In this document: piece after piece, positions 48,336-57,669 of the stretch | Layout: every line of letters begins with the position of its first letter | How positions within the stretch are numbered: position 1 is the stretch's first letter | From: Prolixibacteraceae bacterium | Lineage (GTDB): Bacteria; Bacteroidota; Bacteroidia; Bacteroidales; Prolixibacteraceae | Assembly: GCA_025210775.1 (NCBI GenBank) | Contig: JAOARB010000013.1 | Location: 62,001 to 126,000, forward strand | DNA: 64,000 nucleotides | Reading direction: 5' to 3' | Position numbers and translations under genes: made by a program | The notes under the pieces: model-generated | The model's database searches: none | What the model was told of the DNA's origin: nothing | What the model saw: only the letters and a program-made list of their open reading frames with translations

Positions 48336-49541
48336 ATGAAACTACTAAATTCTATGAATATATTTAGCATGCTAATAATATTATGCACCGTAGTAATATT
48401 ATCAACAATATTTGAGACCTTTAGTAAGAAAACAAATTTTCCAACTGTGTTAAGTCTTCTTATTTTAGGTGTGGTAATACAGCTTATCTTTAAATACCAT
48501 GATATTGATTTTGAAAAACAGAGAGTACTAGAGATTTTGGGAAATGTTGGTATCATTCTTATCGTTTTGGAAGCCTCATTAGATCTAAAAGTATCATCCG
48601 AAAAAAAGTCCTTGATTATTAAATCTTTTTTGATTGCGTTTATATCATTAGGTGCCTGTTTATGTCTATTATCGTCGATATTTAGACTTTTTTATCAGAA
48701 CCTATGTTGGGTGCAATGTTCTTTATATGCTTTGCCATTATCGTTAGTGAGTAGTGCTATCGTAATTCCTAGTGTACACCACATAGAAGAAAATAAAAGG
48801 GATTTCTTAATCTACGAGAGTACTTTCTCTGATATACTTGGAATCATGGCCTTTTATCTTTTGGTGAACAATCTAGAGGTCACAACAATATATTCTGTTT
48901 CTATCAATATCATTTCAAATACATTGTTAACAATAGTTGTTTCGATATTATGTAGTATTGCACTATTCTATATCTTTCATAAGATGGTTCATAGACATAT
49001 TCAATTTTCAGTATTTATGGCAATTCTAGTATCCCTGTATTCAATAGGAAAACTATTCCATTTATCATCTTTATTGCTTATTCTTATTTATGGTATATTA
49101 TTGAGTAATCATCGATTCCTTGTTAAAAGGTTTAATCTTCCCAAAAATTGGGTTAACCCGAATCTCTCTGACGAACTTTTATTTCATTTTAAACTGATTA
49201 CTGATGAGGGGTCATTTGTAATCAGAACTTTATTCTTCGTATTGTTTGGAATGTTTCTGTCATTTGACAATATATTTACATATGACAATATGGTTATCTC
49301 AGGAGCATATATTCTCGGGATATACTTTATTCATTTTATTCTATTAAAGATATTCTTTGTGCGTGATATTACTCCTGAACTATATATTGCACCACGAGGA
49401 TTAATTTCAATCTTATTATTTTTTGCTATACCTGCAGAATACCTTATTTCAGAGGTCGATAGTGGTCTATTGTTTATTGTAATTGTTTTTACTTCCATAG
49501 TAATGGGGGTTGGTTTAATGACGTATACTAATAAACGATAA
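48336..49541 (+). CDS. Cation:proton antiporter (CPA/NhaP-like)
   Basis: The 401-residue protein is almost wholly hydrophobic with about 12 membrane segments, as in the Na+/H+ exchanger family. Typical parts are FPTVLSLLILGVVIQL, VLEASLDLKVS near the third helix, and SSAIVIPSVH. It has no C-terminal TrkA domain. It probably exchanges Na+ or K+ for protons across the inner membrane; ion choice is not clear. ATG 48336 and 48354 are both possible starts. Confidence 0.8.
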   Translation: MKLLNSMNIFSMLIILCTVVILSTIFETFSKKTNFPTVLSLLILGVVIQLIFKYHDIDFEKQRVLEILGNVGIILIVLEASLDLKVSSEKKSLIIKSFLIAFISLGACLCLLSSIFRLFYQNLCWVQCSLYALPLSLVSSAIVIPSVHHIEENKRDFLIYESTFSDILGIMAFYLLVNNLEVTTIYSVSINIISNTLLTIVVSILCSIALFYIFHKMVHRHIQFSVFMAILVSLYSIGKLFHLSSLLLILIYGILLSNHRFLVKRFNLPKNWVNPNLSDELLFHFKLITDEGSFVIRTLFFVLFGMFLSFDNIFTYDNMVISGAYILGIYFIHFILLKIFFVRDITPELYIAPRGLISILLFFAIPAEYLISEVDSGLLFIVIVFTSIVMGVGLMTYTNKR

Positions 49542-49576
49542 AAAAAAAGAGGTTATTTCAAACGAAATAACCTCTT
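49541..49576 (-). terminator. Terminator after the FabH-like gene
   Basis: A 13-bp stem (49547-49559 with 49564-49576) with a four-base loop; the run of As at 49541-49548 gives a T-run on the minus strand. Confidence 0.8.
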
Positions 49577-49596
49577 CCCTACTAATGGAATATCTT

Positions 49597-50682
49597 TTAA
49601 GGTATTCTATAAATGATAGAATTAATATTCATACCAGCTCCAACCGAAGTGAATATGATATTTTGTCCACTTTCAATAGATTGACCTTCAATTTTACCTT
49701 TACGAACCAAATCATATAGCGTAGGTACCGTAGCTGTAGATGAGTTACCTAATTCGCGAATAGACATTGGCATGATAGTATAATCCACATCCTTAACTTT
49801 ATATAGCTTATAAAGACGTTCAAGAATAGCTAAATCCATTTTTTCATTAGCCTGATGGATAAACACTTTCTTGATATCAGTAAGATCAAGACCAGCTTTT
49901 TCAATACTTGTTTTTACAACACCTGGAACAGTAGTTAAAGCATAAACATAGATTTGATTTCCAGCCATTTTGATCACCTCTTCAGATTGATCATAATCTG
50001 GGTTCCATGAAGCTCCCATTTGTAAAGCATGACAGAATTTTCCACCATCAGAACGACTTTCATGAGAAAGAATTCCTACAGGAACATCACTCTCTTTTGC
50101 TTCTACAACAACAGCACCAGAACCATCAGCAAAAATCATTGTATCTCTATCGTGTGGATCAGAAACACGAGATAATACATCTGCTCCGATAACAAGACCT
50201 CTTTTACAGAAACCAGCACGGATGTAAGCATCTGCAATAATCAAAGCTTGGGTCCAACCTGGACAACCAGAGATGTTGTCATGACAAAAAGTAGATGGAT
50301 TCTTAATACCTAATTTATCTTTTACTTTATTAGCAACAGATGGCATGTTATCAATACGAGTACTACCACTCTTAACATCTCCAAAATTGTGAGCAACAAT
50401 AATAAAATCTAAATCTTCTTTGTCTAATCCAGCATCTTCTAGTGCTAATGTTGCACTCTCTGTAGCTAAATCAGATGCAGTTTGATTTTCATCAACATAA
50501 CGTCGTTCAGCAATACATGTAATTGCTTCAAACTTAGCTGTAATTTCTTCCCCTGGAGTTTCAAAAGGGGTTTTCTTCCCTGGCTGATAAAATTTATGGT
50601 TAACAAAGTCCTCATTTTTGATAATACGAGGAGGAATTGAAGAACCAGATCCAGTAATGACCGTATATATTTTATTTTCCAT
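49597..50682 (-). CDS. 3-oxoacyl-ACP synthase III (FabH-like) family protein
   Basis: The 361-residue thiolase-fold enzyme has the FabH triad: Cys140 (SGCPGWTQ), His276 (IHQANEK) and Asn313 (LGNSSTATVP). It should condense an acyl-CoA starter with malonyl-ACP or a similar donor. It is longer than housekeeping FabH (about 320) and has an extended N-terminus (GKKTPFETPGEEITAKFEAITCI), so it may be a specialised version for unusual lipids. It stands alone, with no other fatty acid genes beside it. Confidence 0.85.
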   Translation of the reverse strand: MENKIYTVITGSGSSIPPRIIKNEDFVNHKFYQPGKKTPFETPGEEITAKFEAITCIAERRYVDENQTASDLATESATLALEDAGLDKEDLDFIIVAHNFGDVKSGSTRIDNMPSVANKVKDKLGIKNPSTFCHDNISGCPGWTQALIIADAYIRAGFCKRGLVIGADVLSRVSDPHDRDTMIFADGSGAVVVEAKESDVPVGILSHESRSDGGKFCHALQMGASWNPDYDQSEEVIKMAGNQIYVYALTTVPGVVKTSIEKAGLDLTDIKKVFIHQANEKMDLAILERLYKLYKVKDVDYTIMPMSIRELGNSSTATVPTLYDLVRKGKIEGQSIESGQNIIFTSVGAGMNINSIIYRIP

Positions 50683-51007
50683 AATCGCTGGATACGTTTT
50701 AATGATATAATCCTTTTACCTAAAAATCTACACAATCTAAAATCTAAACTTCAAAACAGAAGATTAGTTCAATAAAACAATGAATATAACCCTATTGTTT
50801 TATTTCTTTAACGAAGATACAAAATTGATGAAATAATAAGGGACAAAATGTATTAATATGATAAAAAAAACACAATTTAATAAGCTAAATGAGGCGAAAT
50901 ACAAAAAAAGTAAATCGTTAGAACATATTAGAAGAGTATTCAAAAACAAAGGGGAAAGGAACATTAAATGTCCTTTCCCCCTTATCTATAAAGAGTAGTT
51001 TATTGTT
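50683..51007. other. Intergenic region between the FabH-like and AsmA-like genes
   Basis: 325 AT-rich bases. They hold the terminator of the AsmA-like gene and presumably the FabH-like gene's promoter, for which I see no clear consensus. Confidence 0.5.
50941..50980 (-). terminator. Terminator after the AsmA-like gene
   Basis: A 10-bp stem GGGGAAAGGA (50951-50960 with 50971-50980); downstream on the minus strand is TTTGTTTTTG. Confidence 0.72.
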
Positions 51008-53527
51008 TTATTTGAATAATCCTTTTAAAGATTTTCCTAAATCTTCAAGACCTTGTTTTACTTTTTTACCAGCCTTCTTTTCTAACTCTTTTTGGATTTG
51101 CTTTTTAGCTTTTGATAAATCTAATTTTACCTTCGGATCAGAAGTTGTACCAACAATTTTCATCCCAATGTTATACTCTTTAATTGTACTTGCACCAGGG
51201 ATAATATCTACCACTTTTATTATGTCATTAGATAATTTATCTCTTTCAATAAGAAAATCACACTGATAATCCATATTCCCTTCTAAATTTTGCTTTCCAT
51301 AAAAGGTTAGTTTCTGTCCAGCAATTTTAGTATTAAATGGATGAAGATTTAAGTTCCCATCAACTAGATCAAAATTAGCAGAGAATTTACTTACCTTTAA
51401 TTGATCTGAACTATTTTTGAATAGTTTTGCAATTTCTTTTGTTGTAGAAGTTCCTTTTAAGATTATTTCTGAAGAGCTAATAACTCCATTCCCATTAAAA
51501 GTTTTAAATACTGGCGACATTGTTTTATCTAACGCTCCTCTTAAACTAATATTCCCAGAAATATCACCTGTACTTTCTTTCGCTATCGGAGCGTATTTCT
51601 GAACTGTTTTAGATGATCTGTATGCTTCTGTAATTTGAATTTTGTTTGCTTTAAATGCGAAATCAAATTTTGGACTATTAACATCTTGTGTGTTAAAAAC
51701 TCCATTACTTACCATTGAACCATCCCATAAATTCATAGAAAGGTTTGATAGAATGGCTTTTTGATCTTTTATCTTAGCCTTACCAATAATGTCCGAGATT
51801 AGGATACCATCATATTTTACTTCGTCAATATTTAGGAAGCCCTCAATATTTAGTCCTTTAGGTATCTGTGTTGCTACAACTACAGTATCAGAAGACGTTA
51901 ATTTTGTCTTATCATCTAATGCTTCAGGTTTATTATCCGTTGAATCATCTAACATAAGGTTCATCCATGTAGCAGCATCTATATGTCTACTACGTATTGC
52001 TAAATTCCCTTTTAACTCTTTGGATTTAAAAATATATGGAAAATAATTCTGCAAATAACCAGTAAATGAAATGATATCACTTTTAACTTTTAACTGAGTT
52101 TCATTAAGAGTGATCTTTTGTGCAGTTAAATCAAGTCCTGCCTTAGGTATTTCAATAGGATACTTAAGTGACTTATCTTTATATTTAATTCCAGAAACTC
52201 TTACGGCTCCAGACATATATAATTTATCATACTCTTCTTTTTCAATCATAGCCATATTACCCTGTAATTTCATATTAGCAATGATTCTACCAGTAAGAGT
52301 TTCCATCTTTACAGGAAGTGATTGTTTTAGTGTTTCTAAATCAATATTACCAGTAAACGAGGTGACAAAATGAGGGTTGCTCATTGGACGACTTACAGAG
52401 AATGCACCTTTTAATGGTTGTTGTCCAATACTCATTTGGATAATCGGGATATTAACCTTCGTTAAATCTAAATCTCCTTGAGCTTTAGTGATGTGTGCTC
52501 TTAATTGAATATTATCAACAGATTGAGGTAGGTCAGCATATTTCATACGACCATCTTTTACCTCCATATTTAAAGCAAATTTAGGATAAGTAGATTCATT
52601 ATATATACCTTCAATTGTGCTATTTAAAGTAAGTGTACCTGTCATATCCAACCCCTCTAAATAAGACTTATAAGCATCTGGAACAAGACCTAATACTTCA
52701 GCAAAAGAAGAGTGTGGGCATCTAATCTTAATGTTTGGCAAGTAGTTGTCTCCATCCATTTGGAAGGTTCCTTGAGCAACAAGAGGGAAAGATTGAATCT
52801 TCATCTCACTTTCAATGATTTCAAATAACATTTTGTCAAAATCAGCTTTTAATGAAGTCGTTAATTCAACAGGAACATGAGATAAATAAGCAACATCTTC
52901 ATAAGTACATGAAACATTTGAAGTTGTTTCTAAATTAAGAGTTGTATTAGTTCCACTCATCTTTCCGTTTAATGAAAGATTGAAATTATTCATCAAGAAA
53001 GTAATCGCTGCACTCTTATCAATATAAGATATTGTTGCTTGTTCAATAATTACTTCTTCTAAATCAATGCCAAAATCACTAGTACTTCCCTCCTGCTTAG
53101 TTTCAGCTGCTGGGGTTTCATCTTCAGTTGATGCTTTTACAATATCCCAGTTTGCTTTACCATGTTTAGTAACTTCCAATGAGATGCTTGGCTCAATCAA
53201 ACGGAATGTTAGAATTTCAATAGATTTTTCTTTCCATAAACTTGAAACGTTAACATCAAGATCTAAGCTCTTTAATGCAACAACAGGTTGTGTAAAGGTC
53301 TTATCATTATTTACGATTTTGAAGTCTTCAATACTTACATTCAAATGAGGAAAACTTCTAAAAAGAGACAATGAGACATCACTTGTATAGATCTTTGCAT
53401 CTACATTTCTTTCCACAATCTCAATAACTTCTTTTTTTATTCTATCTTTAAATAGAAAGGGAATGGATATCATTAGTCCGATGATAATGACTAATACAAT
53501 TCCTACTATTTTTAATAACTTCTTCAT
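51008..53527 (-). CDS. AsmA family protein
   Basis: The 839-residue protein has one N-terminal membrane anchor (IVGIVLVIIIGLMISIPFLF) followed by a long beta-rich region, with the AsmA-like signs VDAKIYTSDVSLSLFRSFPH and a C-terminal domain (GALDKTMSPVFKTFNGNG; FSANFDLVDGNLNLHPFNT). Such repeating-beta-groove proteins span the periplasm and are thought to move phospholipids to the outer membrane. I start it at ATG 53527; the longer frame overlaps cinA. It follows cinA by 11 bases. Confidence 0.85.
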   Translation of the reverse strand: MKKLLKIVGIVLVIIIGLMISIPFLFKDRIKKEVIEIVERNVDAKIYTSDVSLSLFRSFPHLNVSIEDFKIVNNDKTFTQPVVALKSLDLDVNVSSLWKEKSIEILTFRLIEPSISLEVTKHGKANWDIVKASTEDETPAAETKQEGSTSDFGIDLEEVIIEQATISYIDKSAAITFLMNNFNLSLNGKMSGTNTTLNLETTSNVSCTYEDVAYLSHVPVELTTSLKADFDKMLFEIIESEMKIQSFPLVAQGTFQMDGDNYLPNIKIRCPHSSFAEVLGLVPDAYKSYLEGLDMTGTLTLNSTIEGIYNESTYPKFALNMEVKDGRMKYADLPQSVDNIQLRAHITKAQGDLDLTKVNIPIIQMSIGQQPLKGAFSVSRPMSNPHFVTSFTGNIDLETLKQSLPVKMETLTGRIIANMKLQGNMAMIEKEEYDKLYMSGAVRVSGIKYKDKSLKYPIEIPKAGLDLTAQKITLNETQLKVKSDIISFTGYLQNYFPYIFKSKELKGNLAIRSRHIDAATWMNLMLDDSTDNKPEALDDKTKLTSSDTVVVATQIPKGLNIEGFLNIDEVKYDGILISDIIGKAKIKDQKAILSNLSMNLWDGSMVSNGVFNTQDVNSPKFDFAFKANKIQITEAYRSSKTVQKYAPIAKESTGDISGNISLRGALDKTMSPVFKTFNGNGVISSSEIILKGTSTTKEIAKLFKNSSDQLKVSKFSANFDLVDGNLNLHPFNTKIAGQKLTFYGKQNLEGNMDYQCDFLIERDKLSNDIIKVVDIIPGASTIKEYNIGMKIVGTTSDPKVKLDLSKAKKQIQKELEKKAGKKVKQGLEDLGKSLKGLFK

Positions 53528-53538
53528 ATTCGTAATTT

Positions 53539-54771
53539 TTATTTCAAAAATTCTGTTCGTAATATATTTAGTGCCGTAATTGTTGCTTTTCGTACAATTC
53601 GTTCTCGACCTTGTCCAAATTGAAAACATCTTGCAACAACTCTTGTTTTAGATGCTACAGCAATCCAAACCGTTCCAACCGGTTTTTCTTTGCTTCCCCC
53701 TGAAGGTCCAGCAATTCCTGAAGTAGCTATAGCATAATTTGTATCTAATTTCTCTCGTATGCCTCTGGCCATCTGCAAAACAACTTGTTTTGATACGGCT
53801 CCATGTTCGAACAAGTGAGATGCAGCAACAGATAATTCAGATATTTTTACTTCATTATCGTATGCAATAATTCCTCCTTTATAGAATTCTGATGCTCCTG
53901 GTATCGTAGTTAATTGGTGTCCGATATAACCTCCAGTGCAACTTTCAGATGTAGAAAGGGTCTCTTTTCTACCCTTTAATAGATTACTTACTTCTTCTAC
54001 TAACGATTGATCACCATCACCATACACAAACTGAGGATACTTTTTTTTCAAATACCCTACTTGAGTATTAATATTATCAATTGTTTCTTTATCACTAGCA
54101 TAACAACTCATTCTTAATCTCACTCCTTCATAATTTGGAAGATAAGCTAGTGCTATATTGTCTGATAAAGAATCTTCCCATTCTTTTAGCTCTATAGCAA
54201 GTTCTGATTCTGGAACACCTGTCGTTCTAACTGTTTGATGATAAACAGCTTGAAGATCAAATTGTTCTTTCAAATAACCTAATATATGAGAAGACATCAT
54301 GTTTTTCATTTCCATAGGAACTCCTGGCATAAAGAAGAAATGTTGTTTTCCTTTAATTAGGTGCATTCCTGGAGCTGTTCCTTTTGTATTTGGAATGATA
54401 TTACAACCTTTTGGAACCATCGCTTGATCTTTATTCAAATGATTCATTTTTAATCCCATCAGATCCAAAAAAACTTCTAAATCATTATAATATTTTTGAT
54501 CGAAAACAAGCTCTGTATTGAAGAATTTAGCTACAGTAGTTTTAGTTATATCATCATTAGTTGGTCCTAACCCTCCAGTAACAAGAATAATATCCATTTT
54601 CGGATCATCTAACTCTTTTAATATATCCGCTTCGTTATCTTTAATAGATACAATTTTATTGATGGATATTCCGATCTCATTTAAATGTTGACCTATCCAT
54701 GCTGAATTTGTATCAACAACTTGACCTATGAGAAGCTCATCACCAATTGTAATTAATTTTGTAGAAATCAT
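53539..54771 (-). CDS. cinA: CinA family protein (competence/damage-inducible, NMN deamidase)
   Basis: The 410-residue protein joins an N-terminal molybdopterin-binding-like domain (IGDELLIGQVVDTNSAWIG; VTGGLGPTNDDITK) to a C-terminal PncC-type domain (TSESCTGGYIGHQLTTIPGA; SGIAGPSGG). The latter deamidates nicotinamide mononucleotide in NAD recycling; the former is an ADP-ribose pyrophosphatase in some members. It precedes the AsmA-like gene by 11 bases and follows the DJ-1-like gene by 24 bases, so an operon is likely. Confidence 0.93.
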   Translation of the reverse strand: MISTKLITIGDELLIGQVVDTNSAWIGQHLNEIGISINKIVSIKDNEADILKELDDPKMDIILVTGGLGPTNDDITKTTVAKFFNTELVFDQKYYNDLEVFLDLMGLKMNHLNKDQAMVPKGCNIIPNTKGTAPGMHLIKGKQHFFFMPGVPMEMKNMMSSHILGYLKEQFDLQAVYHQTVRTTGVPESELAIELKEWEDSLSDNIALAYLPNYEGVRLRMSCYASDKETIDNINTQVGYLKKKYPQFVYGDGDQSLVEEVSNLLKGRKETLSTSESCTGGYIGHQLTTIPGASEFYKGGIIAYDNEVKISELSVAASHLFEHGAVSKQVVLQMARGIREKLDTNYAIATSGIAGPSGGSKEKPVGTVWIAVASKTRVVARCFQFGQGRERIVRKATITALNILRTEFLK

Positions 54772-54795
54772 TATTGTTGTATTTTGATTTTTGTA

Positions 54796-55374
54796 TTATT
54801 CAGACCAAACACCATTCTTAAATAAGTTAAACCATCTTTCACTTGTCGATGAATCCATCAACCCAATACTTGTAAAAATGTCTCGAGCAAATTCTATTGG
54901 TGAAACACCATTTGCTGTTATTATATTCTTATCCGAAATAGAATTCTCAAGTAGATATTGTACTTCTCCATTGTAGTCAGGTGCAAACTGTTTTAAATAT
55001 CCCAAAGAATTACTTGTGTGTTTTATTTTATTTAAATACCCATTTTGTGCTAGAATAATTGTAGCACCACAAATCGCAGCAATTAATCCTTTATTGATAT
55101 TTACGGACTCAATTAATGATGAGATATAATTTAAGCCGTTATTTTCCCACCCATTACCTCCAGGGAGTATTAACAATTCTATGTCAGAGATAGAAAGTTC
55201 TGCCAAGGATAAATCAGGCTTTACAGACATTCCTCCCATTGACTTAACATTATGTCCATCCTTCGAGAAATAGTACAATTCATAAGAATTGTTTTTGTTT
55301 AGCTCAGGTGTTAAAAATGAAATTTCCCAATCAGAAAATCCATCAAATAGAAAGATAAAAGCTTTTTTCTTCAT
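54796..55374 (-). CDS. DJ-1/PfpI family protein
   Basis: The 192-residue protein has the family's glutaminase-like fold: FLFDGFSDWE at the start, ILPGGNGW at 69-76 and the nucleophile elbow AAICGAT with Cys102. The Glu near the N-terminus that activates the Cys in DJ-1 appears as Glu17. Members act as glyoxalases, deglycases, amidases or chaperones; the role here is not known. I chose ATG 55374; the longer frame would need a TTG. Confidence 0.85.
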   Translation of the reverse strand: MKKKAFIFLFDGFSDWEISFLTPELNKNNSYELYYFSKDGHNVKSMGGMSVKPDLSLAELSISDIELLILPGGNGWENNGLNYISSLIESVNINKGLIAAICGATIILAQNGYLNKIKHTSNSLGYLKQFAPDYNGEVQYLLENSISDKNIITANGVSPIEFARDIFTSIGLMDSSTSERWFNLFKNGVWSE

Positions 55375-55643
55375 TGTTATTTTTTTATGAGGTTTTCTCA
55401 ATTATTCACTAATAAAATACAGAGAAATTGTAAAATAACGAAGTTAGAAGATTTTGGTATTTTTTACAATTTCTCTGTCCAGATAATCATAATTGTTGAT
55501 TTTTTATTAGAGCAATTATGATTATCTGAAATTTTCAACTATAAGACTAGTTTCTAAAATGGCAAATTGAAAAAAAACATGAACATTGTTTAAAGAACAT
55601 CGTTATATAAATAGAGTGTTTAATCAAACAAACCTTTAACGTT

Positions 55644-56033
55644 ATGGATATATTATCAAACATAGAGGCATTACACCTCGAGCATGATAAATGGCTTAGC
55701 GATGTTCGTTTTTATCAGAAATTAATCGAGATCTACAGAGATCACTTACTTCGGTTATCATCATCTAATCATAAAGACAAAGAATTTCGAAAACAGCTCG
55801 AGGTGCTACAAAATGAATTAACGATTGAAGAAGGCCAAATCAGGAAATTACATCATAGGATTGATGCTGATGAGAAAAAACTATCTAAGGTTTCTCCTGA
55901 TGCTGAAATGATGGATAAGATAATGTATTTTCATAACCATTTAGACCTAAATGAAGAAATAGAAAGATTCTATTGTCTTTTTAATGAAAAGAAAAAACGT
56001 TACTTGCGTTTTTGTATAAAATGGCAAAAATAG
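55644..56033 (+). CDS. Hypothetical coiled-coil protein
   Basis: The 129-residue protein is highly charged and helical, with heptad-like leucines over most of its length (QLEVLQNELTIEEGQIRKLH). There is no signal peptide, membrane segment or enzyme motif. The C-terminus is basic and aromatic (YLRFCIKWQK). I do not recognise the family. It stands alone and ends at a strong terminator, and codon use resembles its neighbours, so it is likely real. Confidence 0.7.
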   Translation: MDILSNIEALHLEHDKWLSDVRFYQKLIEIYRDHLLRLSSSNHKDKEFRKQLEVLQNELTIEEGQIRKLHHRIDADEKKLSKVSPDAEMMDKIMYFHNHLDLNEEIERFYCLFNEKKKRYLRFCIKWQK

Positions 56034-56040
56034 ATACTAA

Positions 56041-56081
56041 AAAGCAGCTCTGTAGAAGTTATCTACAGAGCTGCTTTTTTA
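56041..56081. terminator. Terminator between convergent genes
   Basis: A perfect 16-bp stem (56041-56056 with 56062-56077) with T-runs on both strands ends the coiled-coil gene and the ATP-grasp gene. Confidence 0.88.
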
Positions 56082-57290
56082 TTCAAGGATGATATAACAC
56101 GCGAACTTCTTCTCTTTAGAAGGTTCAATTAAAGGTAAATATCCTTTGATGATTTTTCCATAATCATCTAGAAGGATTGGGAATTTCTTTTGTTGTTGTT
56201 GGTCAAATGAAATCGCATCTCTTTTTCCTAATCTTTCAACTTTCCAATATCCAGATTGTCCTACATTTAAATGATTACGTAAAGCTAAAGTAACTGTCCC
56301 CATATTATAGCGCATATTCATCTCTAAACAAGGATGAAATTTCAAATTTCCGTTATCATCTAAAAACAATAATACATCGACTCCTATTATCCCTTGATAT
56401 TTATGAACTAAATCAACCTTAGTAAATGCATCTAAAAGATCATTCGAAATCTGTTCTGAATATTTCTCAACAAATTCTCTTTGATTATCAGGAAAATTAT
56501 TTGGCAACACTGTTATATTGTTCCCCTCATATTGCCCATTATCCAGAGTAAAGAAAGAAGCGTTCCCTAAGTGCTTTATCTCCTCTCCTTTTACTTCGAA
56601 ATGGAATGATAAATCATAAAGCTTATTTACATATTTCTCGACCATTAGATACTCATGTGTCTTTAATGCACCTTCAATCCATTGTTGATACGTCTTATGT
56701 ATTACACCATCATTTAAAAATATCATACCCCTTCCTGAAGAACTAAAAGGTGTTTTTATTACAAGCTTATTGTGTTTCTGACTCAATTCAACAATTTCAT
56801 TAAAGCTAGTTATAACCTCAGGAATATTTTTTTTAGGTATATAAATACTTTCTCTTTTTGTGTTATTCAATATATGTATTAGAACATCACGAGCAAACAC
56901 TCTAGAATAGACTTCTTTTGAATTAGAGTGCCAAGAAGATATAATACTAGCAAGAGGTTTACAAAATGGTTTAATCTTTGATAATTCATAATGCATTTTA
57001 GGACTCCATCCCCAAGGAGCTAAATCATGAATACTTTTGTTTTTACTTAAGAATAAAATTATATCCTTCTTCTTTATGCATTCGACCTCTTTATCATATA
57101 AACATTTAATTCGTTTTTTGTACTCTTTGGATATATGTTTGTCAATCATGATAATATCCTTATTATCACAAAAGTAGTATGGTAAAAAAGCCAAATCCTC
57201 TTCAAAATCTCGTAAATGTTTTGCTGGAGTATAACTATGTAATCCATTAGCAATAGCTAATTCATTTGTTGCAGAAAAAATATATAACAT
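56079..57290 (-). CDS. ATP-grasp-like protein of unknown function
   Basis: The 403-residue protein begins with FSATNELAIANGLHSYTPA, similar to the FNPExDLALANG start of a Bacteroidota family I know only as uncharacterised. The middle and C-terminal half look like ATP-grasp: LVIKTPFSSSGRGMIFL (nucleotide-binding loop) and FHPCLEMNMRYNMG (metal ligands Glu, Asn and Arg). It should ligate a carboxylate to an amine or thiol using ATP, but the substrate is unknown. It has no partner gene nearby. Confidence 0.65.
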   Translation of the reverse strand: MLYIFSATNELAIANGLHSYTPAKHLRDFEEDLAFLPYYFCDNKDIIMIDKHISKEYKKRIKCLYDKEVECIKKKDIILFLSKNKSIHDLAPWGWSPKMHYELSKIKPFCKPLASIISSWHSNSKEVYSRVFARDVLIHILNNTKRESIYIPKKNIPEVITSFNEIVELSQKHNKLVIKTPFSSSGRGMIFLNDGVIHKTYQQWIEGALKTHEYLMVEKYVNKLYDLSFHFEVKGEEIKHLGNASFFTLDNGQYEGNNITVLPNNFPDNQREFVEKYSEQISNDLLDAFTKVDLVHKYQGIIGVDVLLFLDDNGNLKFHPCLEMNMRYNMGTVTLALRNHLNVGQSGYWKVERLGKRDAISFDQQQQKKFPILLDDYGKIIKGYLPLIEPSKEKKFACYIILE

Positions 57291-57669
57291 CTTTACTTCC
57301 TAATATTATTATGCAAACAAAGATAATGCAAAGAAGAAATCAATCATAGAATCCATAGTTTAATTGAACAGAAATGATTATTGTCAAGAAATAGATAGCA
57401 AATAAACAACTAACTATCTAGTTTTAATAGTATTATTCTTTGATAATAATTCAAAATTTGTATCAGAAATAACAATACACTTACGTATATCAATTATTAC
57501 TTTTTGTATACTTTTACTGTATTTGTATGACATTTTGTTATTTTCCCGTCTTTTATGTTGGATTTGTGATATTTTTAATATTTATTTGTATCAAACAAAA
57601 TGATAGAGTTTGTATCATTTTTCAAACAGATTAATAGAATACAAAACATATTACAAGCAATAAGACATT
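57291..57669. other. Intergenic region upstream of asnA
   Basis: 379 very AT-rich bases with no gene. The word TTTGTATCA occurs three times on the plus strand (57457-57465, 57585-57593, 57609-57617); the last two are 24 bases apart and close to asnA. They may be regulator sites or chance in AT-rich DNA. Confidence 0.5.
57585..57617 (+). promoter_or_regulatory. Paired TTTGTATCA repeats before asnA
   Basis: Two exact nine-base direct repeats 24 bases apart (start to start) end 52 bases before the asnA ATG; a third copy lies 128 bases further upstream. Possible operator; the binding protein is unknown. Confidence 0.3.
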
